From positions 103,054,480 through 103,118,479 of the forward strand of contig OY821519.1 in assembly GCA_963682025.1 (NCBI GenBank): 64,000 nucleotides of DNA, read 5' to 3'. Positions 22,554 through 34,855 of the stretch are shown one piece after another (positions within the stretch are counted from its first letter, which is position 1; every line of letters begins with the position of its first letter). Made by a program: the position numbers and the translations under genes. Origin of the DNA: Cordilura impudica. Its lineage: Eukaryota > Arthropoda > Insecta > Diptera > Scathophagidae. The notes beneath the pieces were generated by a model, which was not told the origin of the DNA, made no database searches, and saw only the letters and a list, made by a program, of their open reading frames with translations.

Positions 22554-22880
22554 ATAGGCTAGGCGATTTCTTGTGACCGATGTTTTGTTCCACCGTCTTA
22601 TCCTGATTTTTACCAAGCGCATATTATTTGAAAGGTATTTCTTTTTAGCGGTTTTGCAGATTTACAGATATTTTAATTTTTTCCTTTACTTTGAGTAAAT
22701 TGCATTTAAAATTGCTACTAGCACATACGTAAAATTTTACATATGCTATGTGTTTATATTAAATTTGTTAATGTGTTTGCTAATAATAAATCATGAAAGT
22801 GTTGGTTGGTGAATTGGCTAAGTTGGAAAATAAAGCTACCTAGAATTTGCACTCGAATTTCGAGCGCTGGAATCTGCTAC
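22554..22880 (+). mobile_element. B-element copy 2 (second of tandem pair)
   Basis: Restarts with ATAGGCTAGGCGATTTCTTG 363 bp after the first copy, in the same orientation, and ends at GCGCTGGAATCTGCTA. The two copies differ by many substitutions and small indels, so the tandem is not a recent assembly duplication. Confidence 0.8.
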
Positions 22881-24219
22881 TTATTACTTAAAGGTTAAAT
22901 TCCGACAACTGTATTAAATAGTGACTTTGCGCAGCAATGGTTATAATATTGAGTATGATACACTGGTGGAGTGTATAAGAGATTCTGCTCAGACAAATTC
23001 ACTACTCTAACTTGTTTTCACTTGGATCATCTCCAATACGAAAAACCTTTTTTAAATTTTTGTAAGAAGATTCATTTTGTCAGCGAAAGCCGATCCAATT
23101 TTTAACAACTAATTTGCTTCTTTTGCAGCTACTTTCTAACGAAAAATTAAATGCGGCGATTTTCTGACTTCACATCATAATCCAAATTAAAAAAAAATTA
23201 GTTTTATATAGAAATTAGAACCATACATTAGTAAAGGGTATACAAATAATTGATTTCTTTTCAACAATTTAGACGTGTTAAAAAATCATCGCGCTAAGAG
23301 TAGACTCATTAATATATGTAGATAAAAGCTATTAATTTTATTTAAACAATAATCGGTATGTATATAAACATATATGAGAACATATAATATCTTTTTTTAT
23401 CTTTCACATAATTTATGATTAATTTTTTTTCTGTATATATACCGAAAAATTTTTTTTAGATATAAATCTATATTTCATGGCTACTTTATTAAAATATTCT
23501 GTTATAGTTCAGAAATGAATTATTTCTTAAAATTTTTCATCTTTTATTTATAATTTCTGCTAACACTGATCTTGACATCATTTAATTATGACAAATAAAT
23601 ATTAAGAGCGCAAAAGTATAAAAACAATGTATTGGAACGGACTGATGGTATAGATAAGCTAATTACCAAAATGAAAACTATTGCAAATGGCAGCGGTAAA
23701 CATTAACGAATTAAGAACCAAATTAAAGCTAAATATATTAATAACAAATGCATTCATTCTAAATAAAATTAGTCAAAAATAATTATTGTTAACAAAATAT
23801 CAGAATGTAAAAGAATTAATGTTTTTAGTTAATTTGGGGAATTAAAACAACCTGAGACTTAAGTAAGTTTTTCTAAGGGCGTGGCCGCTAAGGGCCCAAA
23901 ACTTAGTTTTACAAAAATATTGCATTCAACAAGTCAAACAATCTTATAATTGTTGTTTCGAAAATTAAAATCAAAATATTTAAATATTATAAGATATTTA
24001 GATTGTAAGACGCCTTAGGCCACCGTTGTAAAGTGAAATACACTTAATATAAACCGAATATCTATTAAAATTCTCTTCTTCTAATTTTTCTTTTAGTATT
24101 GTGAATGGTGAATAAATTTTCGTATTTCGATCTGGCACTAAACAATAATTTGCACAAAATTCGATTAATATGTTTCAAAGAGGTGCTAAAATTTAGATCT
24201 GGCAATACCTAAAAAAAAA
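22881..24219. other. No gene seen
   Basis: AT-rich sequence between a B-element and an A-element. No convincing open frame or known transposon is seen. A locally GC-richer bit (23877-23900, AAGGGCGTGGCCGCTAAGGG) carries no recognised signal. Confidence 0.5.
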
Positions 24220-24886
24220 ACAAGTAAGCAAATTATAGTCTTGGGCCCAACTACTTGGATACAGCGAATAAGCATAAACCAAATTTGACTGGCATTGTTG
24301 TTAATTTTTTTGCCTTCGGATTTGAAAAAGTTCATATCGGATGCTATATTTATATGGGAACTTGGCCCAAAAATGGACCTGATCACATTTGGCAAGGTTA
24401 TTTTTTTCAAAAACTTATAAAACCCACATTTGAGAAAAATCTGTGCCATGTTTTTGTTTTTTGATAGATTTTAGACAAGATCGGGAATTAGTTTCATATG
24501 GGGCTATGAATCATCCTATAGGGTTTATTTTTAGACTACTGATAAATGGATGTAATAAACATTTACAAACCCAATTTGGCCGAGATCTGTGTTATGATTT
24601 TGATATTATGGAAATTTAAGTCGATCTCATAGGGGTCATATGTAAGGGAACTAGGTCTGAACACTAACCGATTTTCACCAATTTCAATAGCGTTCATCCT
24701 ATGGCCGGTAGAACCTTATACACCAAATTGCATCAAAATAGTTCCTATCTGCGACCTTTAGTTTGATTACAGTGGTTCTGAGTCGATCAGTAAAATAAAA
24801 GATGGGTCTAAGTCAAATATTTTTCATAGTTACAAATATCAGTACAAAGTGATTATACCCTGGCCATATAGTGGTATAGGGTATAA
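24220..24886 (+). mobile_element. A-element copy 12 (internally deleted)
   Basis: Head ACAAGTAAGCAAATTATAG, then a deletion from the first half of the palindrome to the GGCCCAAC box. The GACG microsatellite region is also deleted (GATTACAGTGGTTCTGAGTC). Tail GTGGTATAGGGTATAA. Confidence 0.88.
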
Positions 24887-24950
24887 AATACTAGTGCATA
24901 GTTCTGTTGCGGTGAGGGAGAAAATTTCTACCACTTCGATCTACGACACT

Positions 24951-25443
24951 TATAGCATGTTCAGACGGCAAAATAAACCACTTGATTCGCTCTCTGAATC
25001 ATGATTGTGAACCTTGGTGTTCAGACGAGTGTTCTTGTTTCATTTTGACATTTATATTTTTTGTGCAAATATTTGAAGACATCCTTCTACACTTTACGTT
25101 TCACTATTTCATTTTCTCCATTTTTATTTGAATATATATATGTAAATATATACTTTTTATTTGTTAAATGTTTCTATTTATTTTATTGCACAAATTATTT
25201 TTTTGTTTTTTCTTTGTTTATATATTTTTGACAGCTAGTTCAGATAAACAAGCGATAATTTCTTATCAAACTTGGAGATGACACTCAATGCTTCTAGGTT
25301 CACAACTAGGTTCATTTTGAACCAAGTAGATTCGCTCCCACAATTTTGTATGGCGAATCATGTAGATTCAATCATGATTCGGGCGCGAACCGTGAATGAG
25401 AGAGCGAACCGCAAATCTTGCTGTCCGTGTGAACATAGCATTA
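24951..25443. mobile_element. TIR element (MITE), ends ATGTTCANACGG
   Basis: Left end TATAGCATGTTCAGACGG (24951-24968) and right end CCGTGTGAACATAGCATTA (25425-25443) are imperfect inverted repeats. Internally, inverted GATTCGCTCTC / GAGAGCGAACC and GAATCATGAT / ATCATGATTC motifs recur near both ends. The length is about 493 bp with no coding potential. The superfamily is not assigned. Confidence 0.7.
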
Positions 25444-26456
25444 GTGTGTGTTTACACATGAAAGTTTTCTTAATTAAAGTCTTGAGTTTATAGGTCAGAC
25501 GGGAGAGAAGAATGGCAGGGTGTACATACTTTCATGTACTCTTAAATTCTCTTTTGTTTCTTGCTTCGTAATTTTCAAAGTGAAGTTATTTTACGCTTTC
25601 TTTCATTTTTATGTTCGTTTGTGTTAAGGAAGACAATAGTTTGAAATAAAGTTAATTTTAATAAAATAAAATTATAAAATAATTAGAAAAAAATGATAAA
25701 GTAAACATGAACAAATCTTGAATTTCAAAAAAAAAAAATTTCAGTGTGTAGATACGGATGAAAGTTTAAAAGAGAATTTCAAACAATTCCAGAAAAAAAA
25801 TTTCATGTGTAAACCGAGACATTATTGAAGACATATACGACTTTATATTCCCCACCAAAATTATATGATTTTCGAATGGTTGTCTCGAAAAGAGGGAAAA
25901 CTTACGACCATTTTGCTTTATGACACTTTGCTTTCCGCGAAAAATTTTACTTTTACAATTTAGGCCATTTTGCTTTACGACACTTACTATTCGACTTTCT
26001 ATCCCCGGCAAAATTGAGCGTAACTGTTGGAAGAAAATATTAACATTACCGTCGAGAGGTATAAGAGGAAGTCCAAGGGATGGAGCAATATATTTCTTTA
26101 CCAAAGTTTAGTAAATTATTATAAATATTTGCTGAGTCTTGTGTATTTGTATAAAATTAGTAAATGTTTTTAAACTAGCAAACTCATTTGGCGGATATTG
26201 GCATTTGTGCTTCTTCGGATTCATCGCTTCCGATATACACGCTGTGGCAACCCTATATTAAAACAATGCAAAGTATTGTTTCTTCATATCATGAAGAACA
26301 CATTATATATACATAATAATTGCTCCAAATATCCCAGAATGGAGTTGTTTCCGAATTTTTATATATATGTTTTGGCATAAGTCTATGTAAAAAATATATA
26401 CAATATCGGTATCAGACACTAAGTTTTGAAAAGTAACGTTAACGTATAAACCAAAA
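25444..26456. other. No gene seen; short local duplication
   Basis: AT-rich. A 21-bp segment CCATTTTGCTTTAYGACACT occurs twice (25909 and 25966), with similar flanks. The 112-codon minus-strand frame at 25766-26104 spans this duplication, and I find no motif in it. Confidence 0.45.
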
Positions 26457-27057
26457 GGTAAGAAAATTATGGTCGGTTTAGAACGATTATACGATATCCT
26501 ATATCAAGCATTTAGAGAAATTTTCTTAGGTCCAACTAATTAGATACAGAAAATAAGTATAAACAAAATTTTTTGGTGGCAGATATGAAAATATCATATC
26601 GGATGCTATATTTATATGGGGACTAGGTGGAGAAATGGGCCGATTCTCCCCATATTTGTTACATTCACTTATTTTTGCAAAAATATATACAAACAAAATT
26701 TGAGAAAAATCTGTGCAATATTATTTTGTTTTTGATAAATTTAGGGGAAGACCGGGAAGCAGCTTTATGTGTGGGCAATGACTATGACCTACAAGGTTTA
26801 TTTTTGAAGTATAAATGGGTGTAAAAAACACCGATCTGAACCGATTTTTACCAAATTTAGCAGCCTTTGTCCTATGACCGATATACTAAGTTTTATAAAA
26901 ATAAGTTTATTCACATTTTCGACATGTAGTTTGATTACAAGATATACATGGACAAACAGATAGACGGACGAAAGACGGACATCGCTAAATTGATTCAGAA
27001 AGTGATTCTAACTCAATCGATACTATAAAAGATTGGTCTGCATCAAATATTTTTGTT
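26457..27057 (+). mobile_element. A-element copy 13 (tail missing)
   Basis: Head GGTAAGAAAATTATGGTCGG with a mutated palindrome, then internal deletions. It stops after CATCAAATATTTTTGTTATT, about 70 bp before the expected tail. The TIR element at 27079 begins just beyond. Confidence 0.82.
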
Positions 27058-27078
27058 ATTTAATTTATTTAAGTATTT

Positions 27079-27843
27079 CTGTGGTTTTCTAGAATAACCG
27101 CGTATGTCATAAAATCAAAATGTTCAGGGGAGCCAAAAAAACGTTATATTTGAAATTATGGGGTTGATATAAAGTTTTTAGAGCCTTTTATTCAACAGTT
27201 CTGTAGATATGGGCAAAATATACTTTATGTAAAATTTTGAGTCAAAAATTTTCAGAGGAATATACCCTGGAGAAGGATGAAAAAAACAATATGTTAATAA
27301 CACTTAAAGTGTGTGCAGATAAAACAACTTATGTCGACAAACGTCGTTTTAGTTGAAAAAGAAAAGTACCAATGCAACCACCCATGCAGACATAAGTTGT
27401 CGTTGCTTGAAAAATAGATTTTTTGTTCGTCAACAAAAAGTTAACGTGACTTAGGATAAGAATATAATAACGCATCAAGAATAATAGTGACAAAATATAA
27501 CAGAAATAAACACACAAGTTTTTATAAGTGGTTATAAACTGAAAAATAACCCAAAATTATTTTGCATTTTTTGTCATTAATAACAACGTATGTCGCTATG
27601 TACCATTTTCTGAGAAAATAATTTGTCAGCGATCAAACGTAGGTTGACATACGTCGATATTGCTGCAAGTTAATTTAATAAACATTTAAGTTACGTCGTT
27701 ATTTAAAGAAATAACTCAGAAATGGTCAATATTAAAAAAAAAAAATGTAACACATGTAAAGAGCGTTAAAAATTAATATAATTGGCATCGTTAACTCGAA
27801 ACTGACAAAAATGGACATACGCGGTTATTCCAGAAAACCACAG
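27079..27843. mobile_element. 765-bp TIR element with 30-bp termini and ATTT duplication
   Basis: The left terminus CTGTGGTTTTCTAGAATAAC (continuing CGCGTATGTC) and the inverted right terminus at 27814-27843 match over 30 bp with one mismatch. ATTT flanks both sides (27075-27078 and 27844-27847). The interior repeats ACATACGTCG-like motifs in both orientations, including a perfect 12-bp inverted pair ACAACTTATGTC (27327) and GACATAAGTTGT (27389). No transposase frame is visible, so it is probably non-autonomous. The superfamily is unassigned; a 4-bp duplication fits several. Confidence 0.8.
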
Positions 27844-29030
27844 ATTTATGGTGTCAAAAAATAACTTAAAAACAACATATTTTTAAAGATATTTTGTATA
27901 ACAGCTGATTTCAAGATAACGATATATAAACAATTTTTTGTATTAATAATGTCTTTGAAATCGCAAATTTTATAACAATAATTAATAAATTATAAATAAA
28001 TATTAATTTCATGTACAACAAGATGAGTCAAGTACAGCATTTTCATCGTTAAAAAATTTGCCACATAATTAAAATACAATATAAAATTTATAACGTATTT
28101 CAAATAAAGTAAAATAAATACAAGAAGTTATTGCATTTTTAAGAAATTAAAATACTTGCATTTTGAAGAAATTAAAATTATTTAAACACAGTAACCAAAC
28201 AAAAATTTCTTAAACTGTATTGCGTTGCTAACTAATTGTTGGTGGTGTGGCGTTTATGAAAAATTGCCATTCTGACACAAGGCATCGACGCATAGAGATA
28301 ATAAGTTTTTTACCCCTTCTGGATCTAGCATGAATACCCTAAAGATATAGTGGTTTCTCAGTGTAAATAATTTTGAGCAAAAACATTAAAACCCTTATAT
28401 TAAGAAGGTTATCAGGGTCGATAAAGACTTTTGGAGAAAGTCGAAACACTCTCACGTTTCTTCAGTCCATAAAGGCCATATTTTATATATAGAGTACTCG
28501 CTTAGGAAATATTTGGCGAAATTCCGATTTCTAGCATAATACTAGATGCGTCTTCCAAAAAAAAATTTTCAAATAATAAATATTTATATATGGGGTCCTT
28601 GAAATATATATGAAACATTTTGAAAATACTACTAAAAGGGCTTTTATGAAAACGCGCCAGCGCACTATCTGCGAAATGTCATAAATTTACTAAAACTTAA
28701 ATTAGGGGGTGCATGTGCTATTTTTAGGCTGTATGAAGTTGACAAGTCTTTATGTATATGTAAAAAAAAAAAAAAAAATTGTTTGTTTTTTTTTGTTTTT
28801 TATAAGTGACTTGTCTAGGTAGCTATCTCGAAGGAACAGTTTTTGGTTTAAGTAGCCATGGCACTTCCCATACAAGCTAAGTTTCTAATATAACATTCTT
28901 GCCATAGTTTAAAAGCCAGAGTAAAAAGACATTATGGAGTGGATATATAACTTTTTGCATTAGTTAATTGATTTAATTGAGCGGGATTGGAAAAGTGGGA
29001 ATGATACCTCCATTACGTATTATTCTAGGT
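27844..29030. other. No gene seen
   Basis: AT-rich. Around 28800-28890 there is a weak resemblance to E-elements (GTAGCCATGGCACTTCCCAT, ACAAGC). No supported coding frames are seen. Confidence 0.45.
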
Positions 29031-29036
29031 GGCCCG

Positions 29037-29037
<1 letters not shown>

Positions 29038-29076
<39 letters not shown>

Positions 29077-29137
29077 CATAATATATAATATATATACATA
29101 TATAATATATATATATATATATATATAATATATATAC

Positions 29138-29200
<63 letters not shown>

Positions 29201-29232
29201 TATATATTATGTATATTATATATATATATATA
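29038..29232. repeat. AT dinucleotide microsatellite
   Basis: About 195 bp of near-pure AT/TA repeats with palindromic TATACATATATAAT interruptions. It ends exactly at a TA followed by a Tc1-type terminus at 29233, so it may have been the insertion target. Confidence 0.92.
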
Positions 29233-30565
29233 CAGTGAGTGACAATACAATGCAAACTCTGAACAAAATATATTTTTCATGAATTAGTCGGTCAACACAA
29301 ATGAATTGGATCATGATTGGATCATGAAATTATTTAATGAAAAGTTTTTTGTTTTATTTATTTAAAAAACCAACCCATAAAAACCAATTTTTTATTATAC
29401 TTTTATTTGTAAATTAATTTGCCATCATGTAATTAAGTAATTGATTGATTGAAAATGAAACATGTCTAGAAAAATATCTATGCCAAAAAAAAAAAATTTT
29501 TTTTACAAAAAAAACATTTAAAAATGTGTCAGATCATTTCTACCGCGAGTCTGCCTGAGAAGTTTCAGCTCGATTGGATCACGGGAAATGGGCTAGAAAT
29601 CGATCCAAAGTTTTGTCGACAAACAGACAAGCAGACACTACGAGTTAGTATAAACGGAGTAAAAAAAGGAAAGTTGTTAACATCAAATATTTTAACTTCA
29701 GAAAAAGTAACAAAAATTAAAATTAATAATTTTATGGAAACCTTTACTATACAAAATTGAAAACTTTTCATCAATTTTTAGTTTCATTATTTTGTTGGGC
29801 ATCCATTAATTTTGGTACTGCCTCACAACGTCGAGGTATAGACTCAGTTAAATTGTTGATGATAGCCATTGAAATTTTTTGCCATGCTGAGTTAACTACG
29901 TCTATGAGATCTGTCTAGTTTATGTAATTTCGTGCCCGTATTTGTCGATCTACAATTTCCCATTGATTTCCTTTGGGATTGAGATCTGGCGATTGGGCTG
30001 ACTATTCGGAAAATTAACTGCATTAAATTGTAGCCATTCGTTTACAACTTTGGAGATGTGTTTTGGGATATTGCCGTATTGAAACTTCCAGGCCAGGGGG
30101 CATATATTCCTCCGTGTAGGGATACATTACCAGCAATTCCAGTTAGATCATCTTTTACTACATTAATGAGGCCCATTCCTTGGCCCAAACTGTGATATTG
30201 CCACCGTTAACATTTTTATTTGTATATTTCGGGTAGTCTTTTTCCCTTTGGTCGTCGTACCACCCTTCTTCCATTAAATTTAACTTCGGCTCGTCGGAAA
30301 AGAGAACACTATTCCAATTCCGTATTGGATAGCAAAATTTATGTGTACCAGATGATTTTCTCTGATATCAGAGATTTCTTCACAGGGCGATACCAACCAA
30401 GATCAGTCTCAATTGCTCGCCGGGAAAAAGTGCGAGCACATATTTTTAGTTTCAGATTGTTAATGACCTTTTTTGATAGCATCCTTGAACATTTTTTAAA
30501 CTCTCTTGCTAGTAAATTATCCTGGCTTTGGCTCGTTTTAAGGGGAGTGATACTTAAATGTTGAA
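29233..30565 (-). pseudogene. Tc1-like transposon with decayed transposase
   Basis: The left terminus CAGTGAGTGACAATACAATG follows a TA, as for Tc1 elements. Minus-strand coding relics include LFSDEPKLNL (first catalytic Asp region, about 30300-30270), YPKYTNKNVNGGNITVWAK (about 30235-30180), then QSPDLNP-like SPDLNPKGNQWEIVDRQIRA (about 30000-29930) and WQKISMAIINNLTESIPRRC (about 29900-29835). Frames shift repeatedly and stops are present. The right terminus was not identified. Confidence 0.72.
29455..29690 (+). mobile_element. D-element copy 1 inside the Tc1 relic
   Basis: Fourth dispersed family: AGATCATTTCTACC, CTGCCTGAGAAGTTTCAGCT, CGATTGGATCACGGGAAATG, AAATCGATCCAAAGTTTTG, then ACAAGCAGACACTACGAGTT. 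It matches 58085-58270 over about 180 bp. The 78-codon frame through it is not conserved in the other copy, so it is treated as non-coding. Confidence 0.65.
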
Positions 30566-30957
30566 GTCGTCAACAAAATTGTGTTAAAAAAACAGTTGAA
30601 GAAAAACGTCAAAGAGACTATAAATATTTAAATAACGGTAAACATTTTATACACTTTCATACATACCATCATTTTTTTTTTATACTTTTAATCAAATCTG
30701 TACAGAAGTTTAAAAGTTTCCATTGTTTGGCATCAATTAAAAAAAATTTTTTTTTTCGTTTATCCATTTATTTTTTTTTTTTTTTTTTGGTTAATTGTAC
30801 TTTTTCAACAAATTTGTTATATTTCGATAGAAAACACATCAAAGAGTGATTTCGCAGAAAATAAATAACTTTAAGACTTAGCGCCAATTTATTAAAAGAC
30901 AAAATTAGCAAATTAGAATTTCATAAAAGTTTTCAATGTATTGTATATGTATATATA
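30566..30957. repeat. D-element fragment and T-rich DNA
   Basis: 30705-30755 repeats the start of the D-element (TTTAAAAGTTTCCATTGTTT, GGCATCA). The rest is T-rich with no gene. Confidence 0.5.
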
Positions 30958-31338
30958 CTAGCAGATTCCCGCCCCTCAAAATTCGAGTGCAAATTCTAGG
31001 AAATTTTATTTTTTTCATTAAATAAAGACCCTAAAGGTATGCTAATCAATTACAGCCAATTCACAAATCAACACACGAAAACAAACTTATTTTTATTACA
31101 AACCCATTAACGAATTTAATTAACACACACATAGCATTGTATAATTTTATGTAAGTGTTAGTAGCAACTTTAAATGCAATTTACTCAAAATAAAGGAAAA
31201 AATTTCAAAATCTGCAAATCTGCAAAGCGGCTAAAAAGAAATACCTTTCAAATAAAATACGTTTGGTCAAAATCGGGATAAAGTGGTAGAACAAAACAAC
31301 GGTCACAAAAAATCGCCTAGCCTATTAATATTATAGAT
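30958..31338 (-). mobile_element. B-element copy 3
   Basis: Reverse orientation, from CTAGCAGATTCCCGCCCCTC to AAAATCGCCTAGCCTATTAA. It is full-length relative to the tandem copies and is flanked by TATATA microsatellite on both sides. Confidence 0.82.
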
Positions 31339-33251
31339 ATATATATACATTCAGATATATATAAATGTTGTTCGTGGTTCCTATTGGTATAAGTGGGACA
31401 TTTAGGGATTTTCATGTGTCAAGTAATTCACTAATAGACTTTAGCGCTGTAACGCTTATACATTATATAAAATATACGAACTTATCGCTTTCATAAATAG
31501 TCAGTCTATCACAATATTTAGATCATGTGATGATGGCCTTTAACCGATCGCATATAAAATTGAGCTGGATGTAGGGTCGCCTTAATATCTTTTAAATTAG
31601 ACCTCTATTGACTTTAAAAATTTCCAACTTTAGTGAATTTACACTTTTTTTTGTGGATATTCAAGTTCAAAATTGGAGGTCCATCAATATTTTGGTGGTT
31701 TAATAAATTATTATGCTCAAAGTATAAATTATTCTCCTCCCTGTCATTTAGCAGTCATATCTTTAATATGACAAAATCGTGTCAAACTTTTATGAAATGT
31801 TGAAAGTTGCAACACATTTTCATTCAATACATTTGTATTCACTCAATTTAATTTTAAAAGACGTTAACTTTTTACACTTATAGATAGTTATAGTCAACTA
31901 TATAACTAAGATCATAATTATTATTTGAATTTCTCTTCATAATGAAAACACTTACATTTTCGTTTTGTGGCTTTTTTAATCTGATAATATATTAAAAATT
32001 CCTCAGTCGCTTTCGGTTGTCGGTTGAATATGATAAAGATAACAAACACTTAGATCTTTAATATAAAAACACTTAAATGAACTTGAATTCTATTAAATCT
32101 GTTATCGATATTTTTCTATATATGTTTGTAGTATATATATGTATATGTAAGTATATATATTTCAGTAAATTAAATAGCTTAATAATTTTCGTTTGCTATT
32201 TGGCCAAAAACTTTTTTAATTTTCTTTCAACACTTAATGCTCCCGCGTATATTTTATTAGCTGAGTTAAGTTTTTTTTTGCCACCGTTATAAGTTTTCCA
32301 CATAAATACACAAAAAATACTGAAAATTAAGAAAAAAAAATAACTTGTTGTCCGTATAATTTTCACAGAGACTCGCTGTAGCCGTTTGCTTCAACGCAAT
32401 CTGCTACATTTAGATACGTTTGGATAAGCAACAGCAGAATTTGCTGCTCATCGCGCTGCCTAGGTAACAACTATAGTTTTCTATTGTCTGCCGTACACAC
32501 AAAGGTGATGACAGCAGCAACGTTGTTTTGTTGTTGTCAGCTTCAACGTTTTCTCGCAGCTTTCGCATTCACAATTAAAATTTCAAGCAAACAATTTAGC
32601 AGATAATAGATACTATCAAAATGATACTAGTCTTTTTAGTGAAAATATTAGTGGGGCGAGGAGTTGTGGCAGACAGACCAGATATTGCTGTATTAAAAAA
32701 TTTAGAGATTGTCATTGTTGTTTTAGTTACTAAAAAGTAGTTTATATATATTTGTATTTAGTTGGTTGCAAGTAGCAAACATAAGTAGCTTCCAAGTGTT
32801 CAATCCAATGTTAGCTGTATAATTTAATTTCATTTGTACGCGTATAGTTGTTGCTTTAGTGTTGTTAGCGGTGATGCATTTATAGTTTCCATTATTTTAT
32901 TTTGTTTAATTCAAGTTATTGTTTATATGGATCGTTCCATACTTGGATGTTGTAATTGATGCACTTTATATACTTTTTTAAATTTATGCTGGTCCAGTTG
33001 TTTCAAAGGTCAATAAATATAATAACCACATATTTACATTACAATTTGGTGTCTTTGTTTTAGTTTTTTAGCGTTGTGTTTTTGCTTTAAATAAATACTG
33101 CCCCAAATGAAAAGTTGACATTTCATTTATAACATTGCATGTTTATCAATTTGTGCAATTAGTATTGTTTTCGACAAATGTGTCACATTTCATGCTAAAA
33201 CTTCATTGGTTCAATAGTGATGCTTGTTTTTGTAAATAACAAATTTCAATA
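31339..33251. other. No gene annotated; GC-richer island at 32360-32600
   Basis: Mostly AT-rich. 32360-32600 is less AT-rich and rich in CAGCAACG and TTGTTGTTG motifs (GATGACAGCAGCAACGTTG). It could be a promoter or 5' UTR-like segment of a distant gene, but no exon or core promoter can be argued. The 71-codon frame at 32077-32292 has no motif. Confidence 0.4.
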
Positions 33252-33492
33252 TCATCCTAAGGCTGATAAAAGCTTATGAACTACATTTCATTAAAATATA
33301 TTCATATTTGCGACTTACAAGGTTCACATGGACACACAGACGGATGGACGGACGGACATCGCTAAATCGACTCAGAAAGTGATTCTGAGCCGATCGGAAT
33401 AATAAAAGATGGGTCTAGGTCAAATATTTTTGGTATTTACAAACAGCAGCACAAAGTCATTATACCCAAACCACATAGTGGTATAGGGTATA
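33252..33492 (+). mobile_element. A-element copy 14 (tail third)
   Basis: 5'-truncated copy starting at CATCCTAAGGCTGATA and containing GACGGATGGACGGACGGAC and the canonical tail CATAGTGGTATAGGGTATAA. The sequence is close to the young subfamily. Confidence 0.88.
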
Positions 33493-33730
33493 AAAACAGT
33501 GATCGTGTCTTCCTTAGAAATAATTCGTTTACTAGAGCAAAAAACCCCTAATGAAATTCACTATATAACGCAGTCAGCATTATAACTCCCAAAGTTTGAT
33601 CCTTATAAGAAAGTTTTGGGATAATTCATGATAATTAAAAAAAAAATCAACTGACTTGGCTAAAAATTTCCAGATATTAATATTAAAAAAGCAAATTTTA
33701 AAATATTTTTATCTGAATTAGAATTACTAG
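33493..33730. other. AT-rich spacer
   Basis: Short AT-rich DNA before the heptanucleotide array; nothing recognisable. Confidence 0.5.
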
Positions 33731-34855
33731 AATTTTTAATTTTTACTTTTTAATTTTAATTTTAATTTTTAATTTTTAATTTTTAATTTTTAATTTTTAA
33801 TTTTTAATTTTTAATTTTTAATTTTTAATTTTTAATTTTTAATTTTTAATTTTTAATTTTTAATTTTTAATTTTTAATTTTTAATTTTTAATTTTTAATT
33901 TTTAATTTTTAATTTTTAATTTTTAATTTTTAATTTTTAATTTTTAATTTTTAATTTTTAATTTTTAATTTTTAATTTTTAATTTTTAATTTTTAATTTT
34001 TAATTTTTAATTTTTAATTTTTAATTTTTAATTTTTAATTTTTAATTTTTAATTTTTAATTTTTAATTTTTAATTTTTAATTTTTAATTTTTAATTTTTA
34101 ATTTTTAATTTTTAATTTTTAATTTTTAATTTTTAATTTTTAATTTTTAATTTTTAATTTTTAATTTTTAATTTTTAATTTTTAATTTTTAATTTTTAAT
34201 TTTTAATTTTTAATTTTTAATTTTTAATTTTTAATTTTTAATTTTTAATTTTTAATTTTTAATTTTTAATTTTTAATTTTTAATTTTTAATTTTTAATTT
34301 TTAATTTTTAATTTTTAATTTTTAATTTTTAATTTTTAATTTTTAATTTTTAATTTTTAATTTTTAATTTTTAATTTTTAATTTTTAATTTTTAATTTTT
34401 AATTTTTAATTTTTAATTTTTAATTTTTAATTTTTAATTTTTAATTTTTAATTTTTAATTTTTAATTTTTAATTTTTAATTTTTAATTTTTAATTTTTAA
34501 TTTTTAATTTTTAATTTTTAATTTTTAATTTTTAATTTTTAATTTTTAATTTTTAATTTTTAATTTTTAATTATTAATTTTTTATTTTTAATTTTTAATT
34601 TTTAATTTTTAATTTTTAATTTTTAATTTTTAATTTTTAATTTTTAATTTTTAATTTTTAATTTTTAATTTTTAATTTTTAATTTTTAATTTTTAATTTT
34701 TAATTTTTAATTTTTAATTTTTAATTTTTAATTTTTAATTTTTAATTTTTAATTTTTAATTTTTAATTTTTAATTTTTAATTTTTAATTTTTAATTATTA
34801 ATTTTTAATTTTTAATTTTTAATTTTTAATTTTTAATTTATAATTTTTAATTTTT
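33731..34855. repeat. (TTTTTAA)n heptanucleotide array, about 1.1 kb
   Basis: About 160 head-to-tail copies of the 7-bp unit TTTTTAA. The start is irregular (TTTTAATTTTAATTTTAA, to about 33763), followed by an almost perfect run. Rare variants occur near 34571 (ATTATTAATTTTTTATT), 34794 and 34838. Homogeneity implies recent expansion or ongoing replication slippage. Length in the assembly may not be exact. Confidence 0.95.

Noticed and set aside
25766..26104. 112-residue minus-strand frame
   Set aside because: It spans a local 21-bp duplication and AT-rich DNA, with no motif; probably chance.
29025..29255. 76-residue frame of Tyr/Ile repeats
   Set aside because: It is produced entirely by the AT microsatellite.
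32360..32600. GC-richer patch as a promoter
   Set aside because: No TATA/Inr/DPE arrangement or downstream exon that I can support.
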